Below, in pieces: positions 16,614 to 24,717 of a stretch of DNA of 64,000 nt; within the stretch, counting starts at the first letter, position 1; each line of letters starts with the position of its first letter. The position numbers and the translations under genes were made by a program. Source of the stretch: [Pseudomonas] carboxydohydrogena (GTDB taxonomy: Bacteria; Pseudomonadota; Alphaproteobacteria; Rhizobiales; Xanthobacteraceae); assembly GCF_029030725.1 (NCBI RefSeq), contig NZ_CP113162.1, positions 124,001 through 188,000 on the forward strand, in the 5' to 3' direction. The notes beneath the pieces are model-generated. The model was not told the DNA's origin, made no database searches, and was given only the letters and a program-made list of their open reading frames with translations.

Positions 16614-16996
16614 TCCTCAGACATTTCCTGATTGGATGCGCGGCTGCGGTTGCCATTAGCTCATCGGCTCTGGCTCAAACACCTTCCGAATCCTTCCTCA
16701 AGAGCCCGATCGTGCTGTCTTATCCCTCGGGCTTTGGCGGCATGGGCTACGATGTCCAGCATCTGGCGGACGTCTGCACGCGAGCCAACGGCACGGTGAG
16801 CTGGGAAGCCGTCAACACCGACACCATCCTAACCTGCAATCGGCTGGACCCGCTCACCAACGGCCGACTTATTATCCGCTGGTTGCTACGCACAGTTCAT
16901 CAAGGCGAAGAAACCGGCACAGCTGTGGTCGAAATCTCGGCCAACCAAATCGTTCTCGACCGCACTGCAATGGAGCAACTGATGTCGCGGCTCTGA
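16610..16996 (+). CDS. Small exported protein of the PP2C operon
   Basis: Predicted 128 aa with a clear Sec signal peptide ending in SSALA-Q. The mature part of about 105 residues contains two cysteines (VCTRANG and ILTCNRLD) that could form a disulfide. I do not recognise a family. It is the last gene of the operon and is coupled to the lipoprotein gene by an ATGA overlap, so the two probably work together in the periplasm. Confidence 0.6.
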   Translation: MILRHFLIGCAAAVAISSSALAQTPSESFLKSPIVLSYPSGFGGMGYDVQHLADVCTRANGTVSWEAVNTDTILTCNRLDPLTNGRLIIRWLLRTVHQGEETGTAVVEISANQIVLDRTAMEQLMSRL

Positions 16997-17205
16997 CCAA
17001 ATCTAAATTCGCCGGGAAAGCGAACGCCTTGCGCGACTCGTCTGATAGACCCTGACCGGCGCGCGGGACCGCGGCCGGACCGCCAGTTTTGGAGAAAAGA
17101 GAAGAGGGTAAGGGCTTGCTCTTTAAATGATCCACGGCTTCACATAGATGGCCAATTCATTGAAATAAATATACTATTGATAATATTGACATTTCCATTG
17201 ATTGT

Positions 17206-17241
17206 TGTCAGGTTTTTGTTATATTGAATGTCAGGTTTTTG
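17206..17241 (+). repeat. Direct repeat upstream of the AbiE-type operon
   Basis: TGTCAGGTTTTTG occurs exactly twice (17206-17218 and 17229-17241), 23 bases apart, just before the ribosome binding site AAAGGAGG. A TTGACA box lies upstream near 17187 and TTATAT lies between the copies. AbiEi-type antitoxins repress their own operon by binding repeats, so these are likely operator sites. Confidence 0.55.
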
Positions 17242-17255
17242 CAAAGGAGGCAGCT

Positions 17256-17696
17256 ATGGCCGCCCATACGGCAAGAAAGTCTGCACCGAAGAAAACACTG
17301 CGCGGCAAGATCGAACACCACATCGCCCGCAAGGTGAATGATGAAGTGTTTTTGACCCGCGAGTTCAAGAAGCTTGGCGGGGAGAGCCAAGTGCTGCGCG
17401 CGTTGCGCGAGATGGTGCACGAAGGCCGCCTCGTGCGGCTCGGCTACGGCATCTATGGCCGCGCGCGCCCGTCCAGCTTGAGTGGCAAGACCGTCTTGAG
17501 CAGCCGTGAGGGTTTCTTGGGTGTCGCCCAGCAGGCGCTTGATAAACTCGGCGTGGAGTGGGAGCCAACGGAGGCGCAGAGCGCCTACAATGAAGGCCGT
17601 TCCACGCAAGTCCCGGTCAACCCGGTCGTGCGCGTCAAAGGCCGTTTCTCCCGGCATTTAAGTTACCGCAACGCGGAGTTGGTTCTTGAACGGTAA
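17256..17696 (+). CDS. AbiEi-type antitoxin / DUF6088 regulator
   Basis: Predicted 146 aa from the ATG at 17256, which has a near-perfect AAAGGAGG site. The winged-helix part (VFLTREFKKLGGESQVLRALREMVHEGRLVRLGYGIYGRA) is typical of DUF6088/AbiEi-like antitoxins of type IV systems. By family it represses the operon and counteracts the nucleotidyltransferase toxin. The toxin gene begins 11 bases before its stop. Longer frames from 17202 include the operator repeats and are unlikely. Confidence 0.85.
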   Translation: MAAHTARKSAPKKTLRGKIEHHIARKVNDEVFLTREFKKLGGESQVLRALREMVHEGRLVRLGYGIYGRARPSSLSGKTVLSSREGFLGVAQQALDKLGVEWEPTEAQSAYNEGRSTQVPVNPVVRVKGRFSRHLSYRNAELVLER

Positions 17697-18609
17697 ACCG
17701 TCGCTCGACGACTTCGTCGACGTGCAGGATCACTTTGGCTTGCCGAGCGCAGGCCTTGTTGAGAAGGACTGGCACGTGGCGCGGGCGCTAGCCGCCATTG
17801 CCGCTGTCGACACGGGCGATCTTCGCCTTGTGTTCGGCGGCGGCACGGCCTTGAGCCGAGCGTACAAACTGACTAACCGCATGTCGGAAGACATCGATCT
17901 CAAGATTGTCAGCGACAATAAGCCCTCATCCAACACACTTCGCAAGTTCCGGCAAAGCATCACCAATGCCCTGCTTGGGGTGGGCTTCGTGTTCGATCCC
18001 GCTAACGAAGCCCATCGCCGCGTGATGTATGGCGGCGAATACACGAAATATATGTTGCCCTATGAAGCGGTAGCGCAAGGCGCTGGGTTGCGCCCCGGCG
18101 TGCAGATCGAGTTTTCCGTCTGGCCCCTGCGCCGGCCTGCGATCGATAAGCCGATTGCGTCTTTCTATGCCGAGGCGAAGGGGCTTGACCCCGAGGTCGC
18201 CTCGATTCCGTGCTCGTCCGTACTGGAGACGGCTGCGGAAAAGCTCACGGGCCTCACATGGCGTGCGGGCTCGGAGCTTGCTGGATTGCGCAAGGATCGC
18301 GATCCGACCTTGGTGCGGCACATCTATGATTTGCACATGACGCGCGAGGCCTATGACGCCAAGGAAGTCGCCACGCTCGCACGCGAGGTGATGAAGGACG
18401 ACGCCGCAACGCGCGGCAAGAGTTTTCCGGCCTATCGGAAAGACCCGTTGGCCGAGACGCTCCGCGCCATCGAAGGCATCCCGAAAGATAAGGTTTTTAT
18501 CGACGGCTACGCCACCTTCCAGCGCGACATGGTCTATGGCGACAAACCGGACTTCGCCACAGCAATGATATCGCTCGACGCACTCGCGGATCATCTCAAG
18601 AAGCTATAG
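17686..18609 (+). CDS. AbiEii/AbiGii-type nucleotidyltransferase toxin
   Basis: Predicted 307 aa with a TTG start and a GGAG site, overlapping the antitoxin. The nucleotidyltransferase signature is clear: LVFGGGTALSRAYKL, then RMSEDIDLKI, giving the GG...S and DxD motifs near residues 48-70. AbiEii-family enzymes add nucleotides, in known cases to tRNA 3' ends, and stop growth, acting in abortive phage defence or plasmid stability. The catalytic residues look intact. Confidence 0.9.
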   Translation: MNGKPSLDDFVDVQDHFGLPSAGLVEKDWHVARALAAIAAVDTGDLRLVFGGGTALSRAYKLTNRMSEDIDLKIVSDNKPSSNTLRKFRQSITNALLGVGFVFDPANEAHRRVMYGGEYTKYMLPYEAVAQGAGLRPGVQIEFSVWPLRRPAIDKPIASFYAEAKGLDPEVASIPCSSVLETAAEKLTGLTWRAGSELAGLRKDRDPTLVRHIYDLHMTREAYDAKEVATLAREVMKDDAATRGKSFPAYRKDPLAETLRAIEGIPKDKVFIDGYATFQRDMVYGDKPDFATAMISLDALADHLKKL

Positions 18610-18615
18610 CCCGCG

Positions 18616-19428
18616 ATGAGCACTGTTCCTTTCACACGTCCAACCATCGTCGCCGCGGTCGCGCTTCTCGGGAAGTCGGGACAAGCGCATTTCAATGACC
18701 TCGCCCTCCGGCTAGGCCTCGAAAATGAAATCCCCTTCGACATGGGATTGGCCGTGGCCAAGAAGGCAAACCTTCTCGGGCGGGAAGTATTGCAGCGGTC
18801 TCACGATACGATCGATACACTGGAGGGCAGCATGTCTCTGGCGGAGGCTGTTGTCCGGGAGGCCGTCAAACAAATACGACGGGAGCTAGCGCAAGAATCC
18901 GAGATCGCACTTGCTCGGGGATTGGCTAGAGATGGCTATGTGGTTTCGTTTGACGAAGATAATCATCCCCACTTGCGTGCCGCTCTCCCCGACGAACTCG
19001 GCCTGCCAGCGGTGGATGACGAGCTGCATACGCTTTTGAGGCATTTCGGTTTCGTTAAGCCGCTTGGCCATCTCGATCAGGGGATCGAAGCCCATGCGCG
19101 GGGCGATTGGGCGGCGGCGAACGCACAGTTCCGTACCTTTCTCGAAGGCCTGCTCGACGATATCGCGCGGCACATCGAAGGGCCGCAAAAAACTGTAGCG
19201 CTGACCTCGGAGAACCGCCGCCAGTTACTTCGGCAGATCGGCTTTCTGGCCGAGGACCGCAACGAAATAAACGCGGACGGAAGGGGTTACATCAACGGCC
19301 TGTTCAAGATGCTGCACACGGATGGCTCGCACCCAGGCCTTTCGGATGAGGATCACAGCACTTTCCGCCTTCATTTGGTGCTGGTGACGGGTCGCACTTT
19401 TTTGCGCCGCCTTTACTATCAGAAATAA
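18616..19428 (+). CDS. Hypothetical third gene of the AbiE operon
   Basis: Predicted 270 aa, 6 bases after the toxin gene. No family can be named with certainty. The N-terminal 100 residues are helical. Residues 170-268 (ANAQFRTFLEGLLDDIA, GYINGLFKMLHTDGSHPGLS, then FRLHLVLVTGRTFLRRL) resemble C-terminal abortive-infection/HEPN-like helical domains, which are often RNases or RNA-binding. This is a resemblance in pattern only. Its place behind a complete toxin-antitoxin pair and before a strong terminator suggests it belongs to the operon. Confidence 0.6.
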   Translation: MSTVPFTRPTIVAAVALLGKSGQAHFNDLALRLGLENEIPFDMGLAVAKKANLLGREVLQRSHDTIDTLEGSMSLAEAVVREAVKQIRRELAQESEIALARGLARDGYVVSFDEDNHPHLRAALPDELGLPAVDDELHTLLRHFGFVKPLGHLDQGIEAHARGDWAAANAQFRTFLEGLLDDIARHIEGPQKTVALTSENRRQLLRQIGFLAEDRNEINADGRGYINGLFKMLHTDGSHPGLSDEDHSTFRLHLVLVTGRTFLRRLYYQK

Positions 19429-19469
19429 GGAGCGGCGACGGAGCGGTGCCCCGTCGCCGCTCCGATTTT
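19429..19469 (+). terminator. Strong terminator after the AbiE operon
   Basis: GGAGCGGCGACGG (19429-19441) and CCGTCGCCGCTCC (19451-19463) form a perfect 13-bp stem with a 9-base loop, followed by GATTTT. It begins right after the stop of the 270-aa gene. In the other direction it is followed by a weaker TTATTT and stands just after the ParB remnant, so it may act both ways. Confidence 0.85.
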
Positions 19470-19703
19470 AAGCCGCTTCCTGTTGCGTCCCACCCTCGTC
19501 AGGTATCGCGGGCGCCCGCAGGACATTGGCAGCCAGCCTTTGCCCTTGAGCCGCTGGACGGCGGCTTCCGCTGTTGCCTGCTTCTTAAGCCCTGCGATGT
19601 TGCCGGCAACTTCAGGGGATGCGCCCTCTCGCACGGCTTCAAGGATACGATCTTTGGAGACACGCGCGAGGGGGCCGCCCAGAGCTTGGCCGAGAAGCTC
19701 AAG
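19468..19703 (-). pseudogene. Frameshifted C-terminal remnant of a ParB-like protein
   Basis: On the minus strand the frame reads ARVSKDRILEAVREGAS, then a ...NIAGLKKQATAEAA...GWL block, which matches the C-terminal region of ParB/Spo0J-like partition proteins on plasmids and islands. After GWL the similarity continues in another frame as ANVLRAPAIPDEGGTQQEAA with a stop at 19468, so a frameshift separates the two. The first frame is closed upstream by TGA (19704-19706). No ParB DNA-binding or CTPase part remains. It is probably debris of a lost plasmid-type partition gene. Confidence 0.5.
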
Positions 19704-19996
19704 TCACTCCCCGTCATTAATGGACAGCCGGACATAGCCGCGCTTGGCGATCCTGCGTTAGTCGCGAAGCAATGGGCGGTAGAGTTGCATCTGAAACCGG
19801 AAGATGACCTAAAGCAATTCCTCGACTATCTGGAAGATATGCAAGCTAGCGCGCAACCGCAAAGCTAGTGAGCGAATGCCCCCGGTAACAAGCAGGCCAC
19901 GATCGCAGGCACACCTCGCTGGCTATTATGTAAGCGCTTCAAACGCTGATCGTCACGAACTTGCTGAGGCTCTTTCCTCGCCAATCAATCCCCATG

Positions 19997-20035
19997 TAAA
20001 AACTGATAATCTTTCGCATGAAAGCTTATCAGTTT
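19997..20035 (-). terminator. Terminator of the integrase gene
   Basis: AAACTGATAA (20000-20009) and TTATCAGTTT (20026-20035) pair perfectly, with an inner CTTTC/GAAAG stem, giving about 15 bp. On the minus strand the hairpin ends in TTTTT. It lies some 80 bases after the integrase stop. The rest of the gap 19869-20116 has nothing else I can support. Confidence 0.7.
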
Positions 20036-20116
20036 GGGCATATTGGATAGCCTTGCAGCCAAATCTTACCAGCTAAGTGATGGTCACGTCCGATCTAGCC
20101 CGAAAGCACACGTCAT

Positions 20117-21655
20117 TTATTTGGCCACGACAGATGATTTCAAATCAATCTCCGGAATTTTACAGAGTTCGCGGTAGAGAGCTTCGATCGGGTATTCGCC
20201 GTAGTTGTCGGCAACACTCTTTTGTCCGTGACCCGTAATGGCCTCCAGGATGTCTTTTGCCAATCCATGTTTGCGACCGAGCGTCTTAATCCTGTGACGC
20301 CACGAGTGACTTGGGGAAAGGCGAGTATCAGTGATGCCAAGTGCCCTCACCCAGCGGCCAATGACTTTGGTGCCATTACCGCCTCGCTTTCCAAACTTGT
20401 CGGGCTTTAGATGGGGAAAGATCGGGCCGGGTTTAGCCTCCTCAACAAACTTTAGGAAACCGCTCTCAATCAGAGCTGGATGCAGCGGCACTGCACGTTC
20501 GGAGTTTGAATTTTTTAGAGGACCAGCCTCAGGATCGAATTTCATGCACCAAACACCATCGATTCGGATGATGTCACTTGTTCGTAACTGACAAAGCTCA
20601 GAGACACGAGCGCCAGAGTATGCGCCCAGCCAGGGTACCCATCGCCGAACAGAATCCTTCTCGCTGAGAGCATTTGAAAGAATGAGCCGCGCCTCTTCAT
20701 CAGTGAAGCTACGCTTACGTTCGGTGGCAATCACTTTGATTTCGACAGAAACCTTTTCCGCCGGGTTATGCGCGAGCTTCCGGTTCTCGTAGCCCCACTG
20801 GAAAATGGCTCTGACCGGCGCAAGCTTTGCGTTCTGCACCGTACGCGTTCGAAGACCGCCTGAGATCATCGCCTCTTTCCAACGAACAACATCGTCGGCT
20901 GTAACGCGACCGGCGTCGTCGTGACCCAGAAACTTTTCGAATGCTCGCAGAACCCGCGTCCATTCATAGAGTGTCTTCTTCGCTGGCAAACGCTCGTTAG
21001 ACCAGCCGCGAAGCAATTCATCGAATTTGACGCCGACCTTAGCTCCTAAGATAGGCCTCGGCACAATATCACTGCTCAATCCTGCCCCGAAATCACCTTT
21101 CGCATATCGAGCAAGTGTAATGCTGGCTCGCTGAACTGCATGACCGATCGCTCGAGCGACCAACCTTATGTTTTCCGGACTCTCAGCGAGGCCGCGCCAT
21201 TGCAATGTTTCCTTCGCGCAGTCGCGGCAGGCCGCCTCCATATCCATGATGGCTCGAACATCAGGATGCAGTGGCGCAAAAATGTCGATGTCGAGTTTGT
21301 TTGTCCTGGGCGGCGGCATAAACAATCGATCGGCAAGGTCAACACGCCACGATGTCTGTGACGACGGACTGTCCTTGTATAGTTCGAGCCAGCGGTCGTG
21401 CCACGTAACTGCGAGTTCGTGCGCTTCCCGCTCGGTTAGCTTGGAAGAGCCTGCGCGTAAATTTGCCCAACGCTCTTCGACTTCCGCTAGTACCTTTGCG
21501 TGGCGTTGACGCGCCACTGCGGGGTCTTTCGTTTTGAGGCTCTGCTTCTCTTCTAGTTTGCCGACAAGCGCACGCAAATCCGCAGGGACGCCCCTGCGAA
21601 ACCAATACACACCACTATTTGGATGTTGCCACGGACGAGACATTGATAAGGGCAT
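20117..21655 (-). CDS. Tyrosine site-specific recombinase (island integrase)
   Basis: Predicted 512 aa. The N-terminal part (GVYWFRRGVPADLRALVGK, then KTKDPAVARQRHAKVLAEVE) is the DUF6538-type arm-binding region of alphaproteobacterial integrases. A core-binding domain follows (ERLPAKKTLYEWTRVLRAFEKFLG). The catalytic domain has GARVSELCQLR with the first Arg, a Lys in the beta region, SHSWRHRIKT with HxxR, and VADNYGEYP with the nucleophilic Tyr. The gene stands about 90 bases from the 3' end of tRNA-Leu, the usual target of such enzymes. It should catalyse insertion and excision of the element to its left. Confidence 0.93.
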   Translation of the reverse strand: MPLSMSRPWQHPNSGVYWFRRGVPADLRALVGKLEEKQSLKTKDPAVARQRHAKVLAEVEERWANLRAGSSKLTEREAHELAVTWHDRWLELYKDSPSSQTSWRVDLADRLFMPPPRTNKLDIDIFAPLHPDVRAIMDMEAACRDCAKETLQWRGLAESPENIRLVARAIGHAVQRASITLARYAKGDFGAGLSSDIVPRPILGAKVGVKFDELLRGWSNERLPAKKTLYEWTRVLRAFEKFLGHDDAGRVTADDVVRWKEAMISGGLRTRTVQNAKLAPVRAIFQWGYENRKLAHNPAEKVSVEIKVIATERKRSFTDEEARLILSNALSEKDSVRRWVPWLGAYSGARVSELCQLRTSDIIRIDGVWCMKFDPEAGPLKNSNSERAVPLHPALIESGFLKFVEEAKPGPIFPHLKPDKFGKRGGNGTKVIGRWVRALGITDTRLSPSHSWRHRIKTLGRKHGLAKDILEAITGHGQKSVADNYGEYPIEALYRELCKIPEIDLKSSVVAK

Positions 21656-21741
21656 TTGTACCAGCCTATTGTACCAAGCCGGAAGCCCTAAGTGTCTGAT
21701 TTTGCGGATATGCTCTGCGTTTCAAGCGCTTAGCAAGCTAA

Positions 21742-21826
21742 TGGTGCCCAGGAAAGGACTCGAACCTTCACGCCTTGCAGCACAGGTACCTGAAACCTGC
21801 GTGTCTACCAATTCCACCACCTGGGC
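21742..21826 (-). tRNA. tRNA-Leu (anticodon CAG)
   Basis: The minus strand folds as a complete class II tRNA: acceptor stem GCCCAGG with CCTGGGC, D arm, anticodon stem CAGGT/ACCTG with loop TTCAGGT giving CAG, a short variable arm, the T-loop TTCGAGT, and an encoded CCA end. It remains intact although it is the likely integration target, as is normal when the element carries a copy of the 3' end. Confidence 0.95.
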
Positions 21827-21986
21827 GTGAGGCGGTTAGTAAGGATCGGCCGCACGCTTGTCAAATTCCGGGGAAATTTCCCCGGGCGGGTGGCACCATG
21901 GCCCCTGTACAGCCAATGACCGATGGCGTATCGCAAAATCCGCAAATACCCGCGCGGCTTACCCTTATCGAGGCAGGAATTCGACC

Positions 21987-22952
21987 ATGACAGCCCCCAT
22001 CGATACCCTCGTCACCGTCTTCGGCGGATCGGGCTTCCTCGGCCGTCATGTGGTCCGGGCGCTGGCGCAGCGGGATTACCGGCTGCGCGTCGGCGTGCGC
22101 CGGCCTGAACTCGCCGGTCACCTCCAGCCGCTCGGCAAGGTCGGCCAGATCAACCCTGTGCAGGCCAATATCCGCTACCCGGCCTCGATCGAGGCGGCGA
22201 TGCGCGGCGCACATGTCGTGGTCAATCTGGTCGGCATTCTCTCGGAAAGCGGCGCCCAGCGCTTCAACGCGGTGCATGCCCACGGCGCGCACGCCATCGC
22301 GGAAGCCGCCGCGAAAATCGGCGCCCGGATGGTGCATGTCTCGGCGATCGGCGCCGACGTCAATTCCACCTCGCGTTACGCCGTCTCGAAGGGGTTCGGC
22401 GAACAGGCGGTGCTGGATGCCGTCCCCGGCGCGACCATCATCCGTCCCTCCGTCGTGTTCGGATCCGGGGATCATTTCGCCAACCGCTTCGCCGCGCTGG
22501 CGCGGTTGCTCCCGGTGCTGCCGCTGATCGGCGCGGAGACGAAGCTGCAACCGGTCTATGTCGGCGACGTCGCCACCGCGATCGCCGATGCCGTCGATGG
22601 CAAAACCCGGCCGGGCGCGGCGTACGAGCTTGGCGGGCCGGAAGTGGTGACGATGCGTCAGGCGATCGAGTACATCCTGCAAGTCGCCGACCGTCATCCG
22701 GCGCTGATGCCGCTGCCGTTCGGGCTCGCGAAGTTCAAGGCCGCGTTCCTGCAATTCGCGCCGGGCGATCTCAAGCTGACGCCCGATCAGGTCGAACTGC
22801 TCAAGTTCGACAATGTGGTGTCGGATGCGGCGAAGGCCTCTGGCCTGACGCTGGAAGGGCTCGGCATCGCGCCTGACTCGATGACGGCGGTGCTGCCGTC
22901 TTACCTGTGGCGCTACCGCAAAACCGGCCAGTTCGCCCACAAGAACGCCTGA
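21987..22952 (+). CDS. Complex I NDUFA9-type NAD(P)-binding protein
   Basis: Predicted 321 aa. The Rossmann motif VFGGSGFLGRHVVRAL is at the N-terminus, followed by VVNLVGIL, HVSAIGAD and RPSVVFGSGDHF, the pattern of atypical short-chain dehydrogenases related to the mitochondrial complex I accessory subunit NDUFA9. In alphaproteobacteria it is thought to assist complex I, but its activity is not established. The ATG at 21987 lies directly before the conserved start of the fold; longer frames begin in non-conserved sequence. It is the first core gene right of the island and convergent with uppP. Confidence 0.88.
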   Translation: MTAPIDTLVTVFGGSGFLGRHVVRALAQRDYRLRVGVRRPELAGHLQPLGKVGQINPVQANIRYPASIEAAMRGAHVVVNLVGILSESGAQRFNAVHAHGAHAIAEAAAKIGARMVHVSAIGADVNSTSRYAVSKGFGEQAVLDAVPGATIIRPSVVFGSGDHFANRFAALARLLPVLPLIGAETKLQPVYVGDVATAIADAVDGKTRPGAAYELGGPEVVTMRQAIEYILQVADRHPALMPLPFGLAKFKAAFLQFAPGDLKLTPDQVELLKFDNVVSDAAKASGLTLEGLGIAPDSMTAVLPSYLWRYRKTGQFAHKNA

Positions 22953-22956
22953 AGTC

Positions 22957-23763
22957 TCACGCGCCCAACGCCAGCGCGATCAGGCCGAGCGTGCCGACGA
23001 TCACGCGCCACCAGGCGAAGAACGTGAAGCCGTTGCGCGTGACGAAATCGAGGAACGTCTTCACCACGATGATCGCGGTGATGAACGACACCACGAAACC
23101 GACCACGATGATCAGCGCGTGATCCATCGTCATGTCGGCGCGATCCTTGTAGACATCGTAGACGAACGCGCCGATCATGGTCGGGATCGCGAGAAAAAAC
23201 GAGAACTCCGCCGCCGAGCGCTTGTCGGCGCCGAACAGCATCGCCGCCACGATCGAGGCGCCGGAGCGCGACACGCCCGGAACCATCGCCGCACATTGCG
23301 CGATACCGATGCCGAGATACATCGGCAGCGGGAACGTCATGGCGTTGTGATGGCGCGGATTGACGTCCTGCTGATCGACCCACAGCAGCACCGCGCCGCC
23401 CGCGATCAGCGAGAAGCACACCACCCACGGGTTGAACAGCACCGCCTTGATGAAATGGCCGAAGATCAGGCCGAGCACCACGGCAGGCAAAAACGCGACC
23501 AGCACGCCGATCACGAACCGCCGCGCGGCGGGATCGGTGAACATGTGGGTCGCGACATGCCACAGCCGCTGGAAGTAGATCACCAGAATGGCCAGAATCG
23601 CGCCGAGCTGAATCAGCACCGCGAACGTCTTCCAGAAATTTTCCTGGTCGAGATTGAAGATGCGCTCCGCCAGCAGCAGGTGACCGGTGGATGAGACCGG
23701 CAGGAACTCGGTGACGCCCTCCACGATGCCGAGGAACAGCGCCTTCAGAAGATCAGCCAACAT
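22957..23763 (-). CDS. uppP: Undecaprenyl-diphosphatase UppP (BacA)
   Basis: Predicted 268 aa, the usual length. The two conserved motifs are present: EGVTEFLPVSSTGHLLL near residue 15 and PGVSRSGASIVAAMLFG near 170, with seven or eight membrane helices between and after. The enzyme removes a phosphate from undecaprenyl diphosphate on the periplasmic side, recycling the lipid carrier for peptidoglycan and other polymers; extra copies give bacitracin resistance. Confidence 0.96.
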   Translation of the reverse strand: MLADLLKALFLGIVEGVTEFLPVSSTGHLLLAERIFNLDQENFWKTFAVLIQLGAILAILVIYFQRLWHVATHMFTDPAARRFVIGVLVAFLPAVVLGLIFGHFIKAVLFNPWVVCFSLIAGGAVLLWVDQQDVNPRHHNAMTFPLPMYLGIGIAQCAAMVPGVSRSGASIVAAMLFGADKRSAAEFSFFLAIPTMIGAFVYDVYKDRADMTMDHALIIVVGFVVSFITAIIVVKTFLDFVTRNGFTFFAWWRVIVGTLGLIALALGA

Positions 23764-23966
23764 TGGGAAAATCCATCGTGCCGGGAGGGCCCGCGCGTTT
23801 GTGACTTATTCGCCGACCCCCCGCAATGCGGAAAACACGCAAAGATGCCTTGCCCCCGGCTCACGCTCGGTTAGGTTCGATACCTTGCTCGCGGGCCGCC
23901 ACCAAGCGAGAGCAGAAAGCCTTTTTTAAGGCTCTCTTTAAGAATCTTCCGGCTAACACGGTGCCT

Positions 23967-24659
23967 ATGATTACCCTTTTCCATCACGCCTTCTGCCCCC
24001 ATTCACGTTTCATCCGTCTCGCGCTCGGCGAATACGGGCTGGAATCCGAACTCGTCGAAGAGCGGATATGGGATCGCGACGAGGCGTTTCTGGCGATGAA
24101 TCCCGCGGGCACCACGCCGGTGATGATGCTCGACGGCCAACCGCCAATTCCGGGCGCCGCGATCATCGCCGAATATCTGGACGAGACGCATGGCGAACGG
24201 CTCGGCGAGCGCCGCCTGATGCCGGCCACCTCAGCCGGCCGCGTCGAAGTCCGGAGGCTGATGTCGTGGTTCAACGACAAATTCTATGATGAGGTATCCG
24301 GCCCGCTCGTCACCGAGCGCGTCTACAAGCGCTTCATGACCGCCGAACAGGGCGGCGGCGCACCCTCGACCGAGGTGATGCGCGCGGCACGCTCCAACCT
24401 GCGCTATCATCTGGCCTATATCGGCTGGCTGGCGCGGACGCGGAATTTTCTCGCTGGCGACCGGCCGACCTATGCCGACCTCGCCGCCGCCGCGCATCTG
24501 TCGGCGATCGATTATCTCGGCGACGTTCCGTGGACCGAGGACGATGCCGCGAAGGCGTGGTATGTGCGGATCAAGTCGCGGCCCTCGTTCCGTCCGCTCC
24601 TGAACGAATGGCTCGCGGGCCTGCCCGCGCCCGCGCACTACATCGATCTGGATTTTTGA
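23967..24659 (+). CDS. Glutathione S-transferase family protein
   Basis: Predicted 230 aa. The thioredoxin-like N-terminal domain has FHHAFCPHSRFIRLAL and the cis-proline motif GTTPVMM, then IIAEYLDE; the C-terminal helical domain has FLAGDRPTYADLAAAAHL. A Cys/Ser near residue 10 is the likely catalytic position. The substrate is not predictable. The ATG at 23967 begins directly with the first beta strand; longer frames add about 47 residues without family similarity. Confidence 0.9.
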   Translation: MITLFHHAFCPHSRFIRLALGEYGLESELVEERIWDRDEAFLAMNPAGTTPVMMLDGQPPIPGAAIIAEYLDETHGERLGERRLMPATSAGRVEVRRLMSWFNDKFYDEVSGPLVTERVYKRFMTAEQGGGAPSTEVMRAARSNLRYHLAYIGWLARTRNFLAGDRPTYADLAAAAHLSAIDYLGDVPWTEDDAAKAWYVRIKSRPSFRPLLNEWLAGLPAPAHYIDLDF

Positions 24660-24666
24660 CGTCCTT

Positions 24667-24711
24667 CGTCATTCCGGATCGGCTCGCAGACGCTCGCGCC
24701 CCGGAATGACG
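24667..24711. repeat. CGTCATTCCGG inverted repeat between convergent genes
   Basis: CGTCATTCCGG (24667-24677) and CCGGAATGACG (24701-24711) are perfectly inverted. Palindromes with the GTCATTCCGG core are a frequent intergenic repeat in Bradyrhizobium-type genomes, as far as I recall. Placed between the convergent GST and hydrolase genes it could act as a two-way terminator. Confidence 0.6.
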
Positions 24712-24717
24712 CGAACC

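Noticed and set aside
19446-19868. 140-aa plus-strand frame after the AbiE operon
   Set aside because: It begins inside the terminator hairpin and its first half is antisense to the ParB remnant. The second half looks more protein-like but has no start or ribosome site, so it was not called.
19876-20076. 66-aa frame near the integrase
   Set aside because: It spans the integrase terminator hairpin and lacks a ribosome site.
21861-22940. 359-aa minus-strand frame
   Set aside because: It is the antisense shadow of the NDUFA9-like gene, rich in Arg, His and Asp as expected from GC-rich shadow frames.
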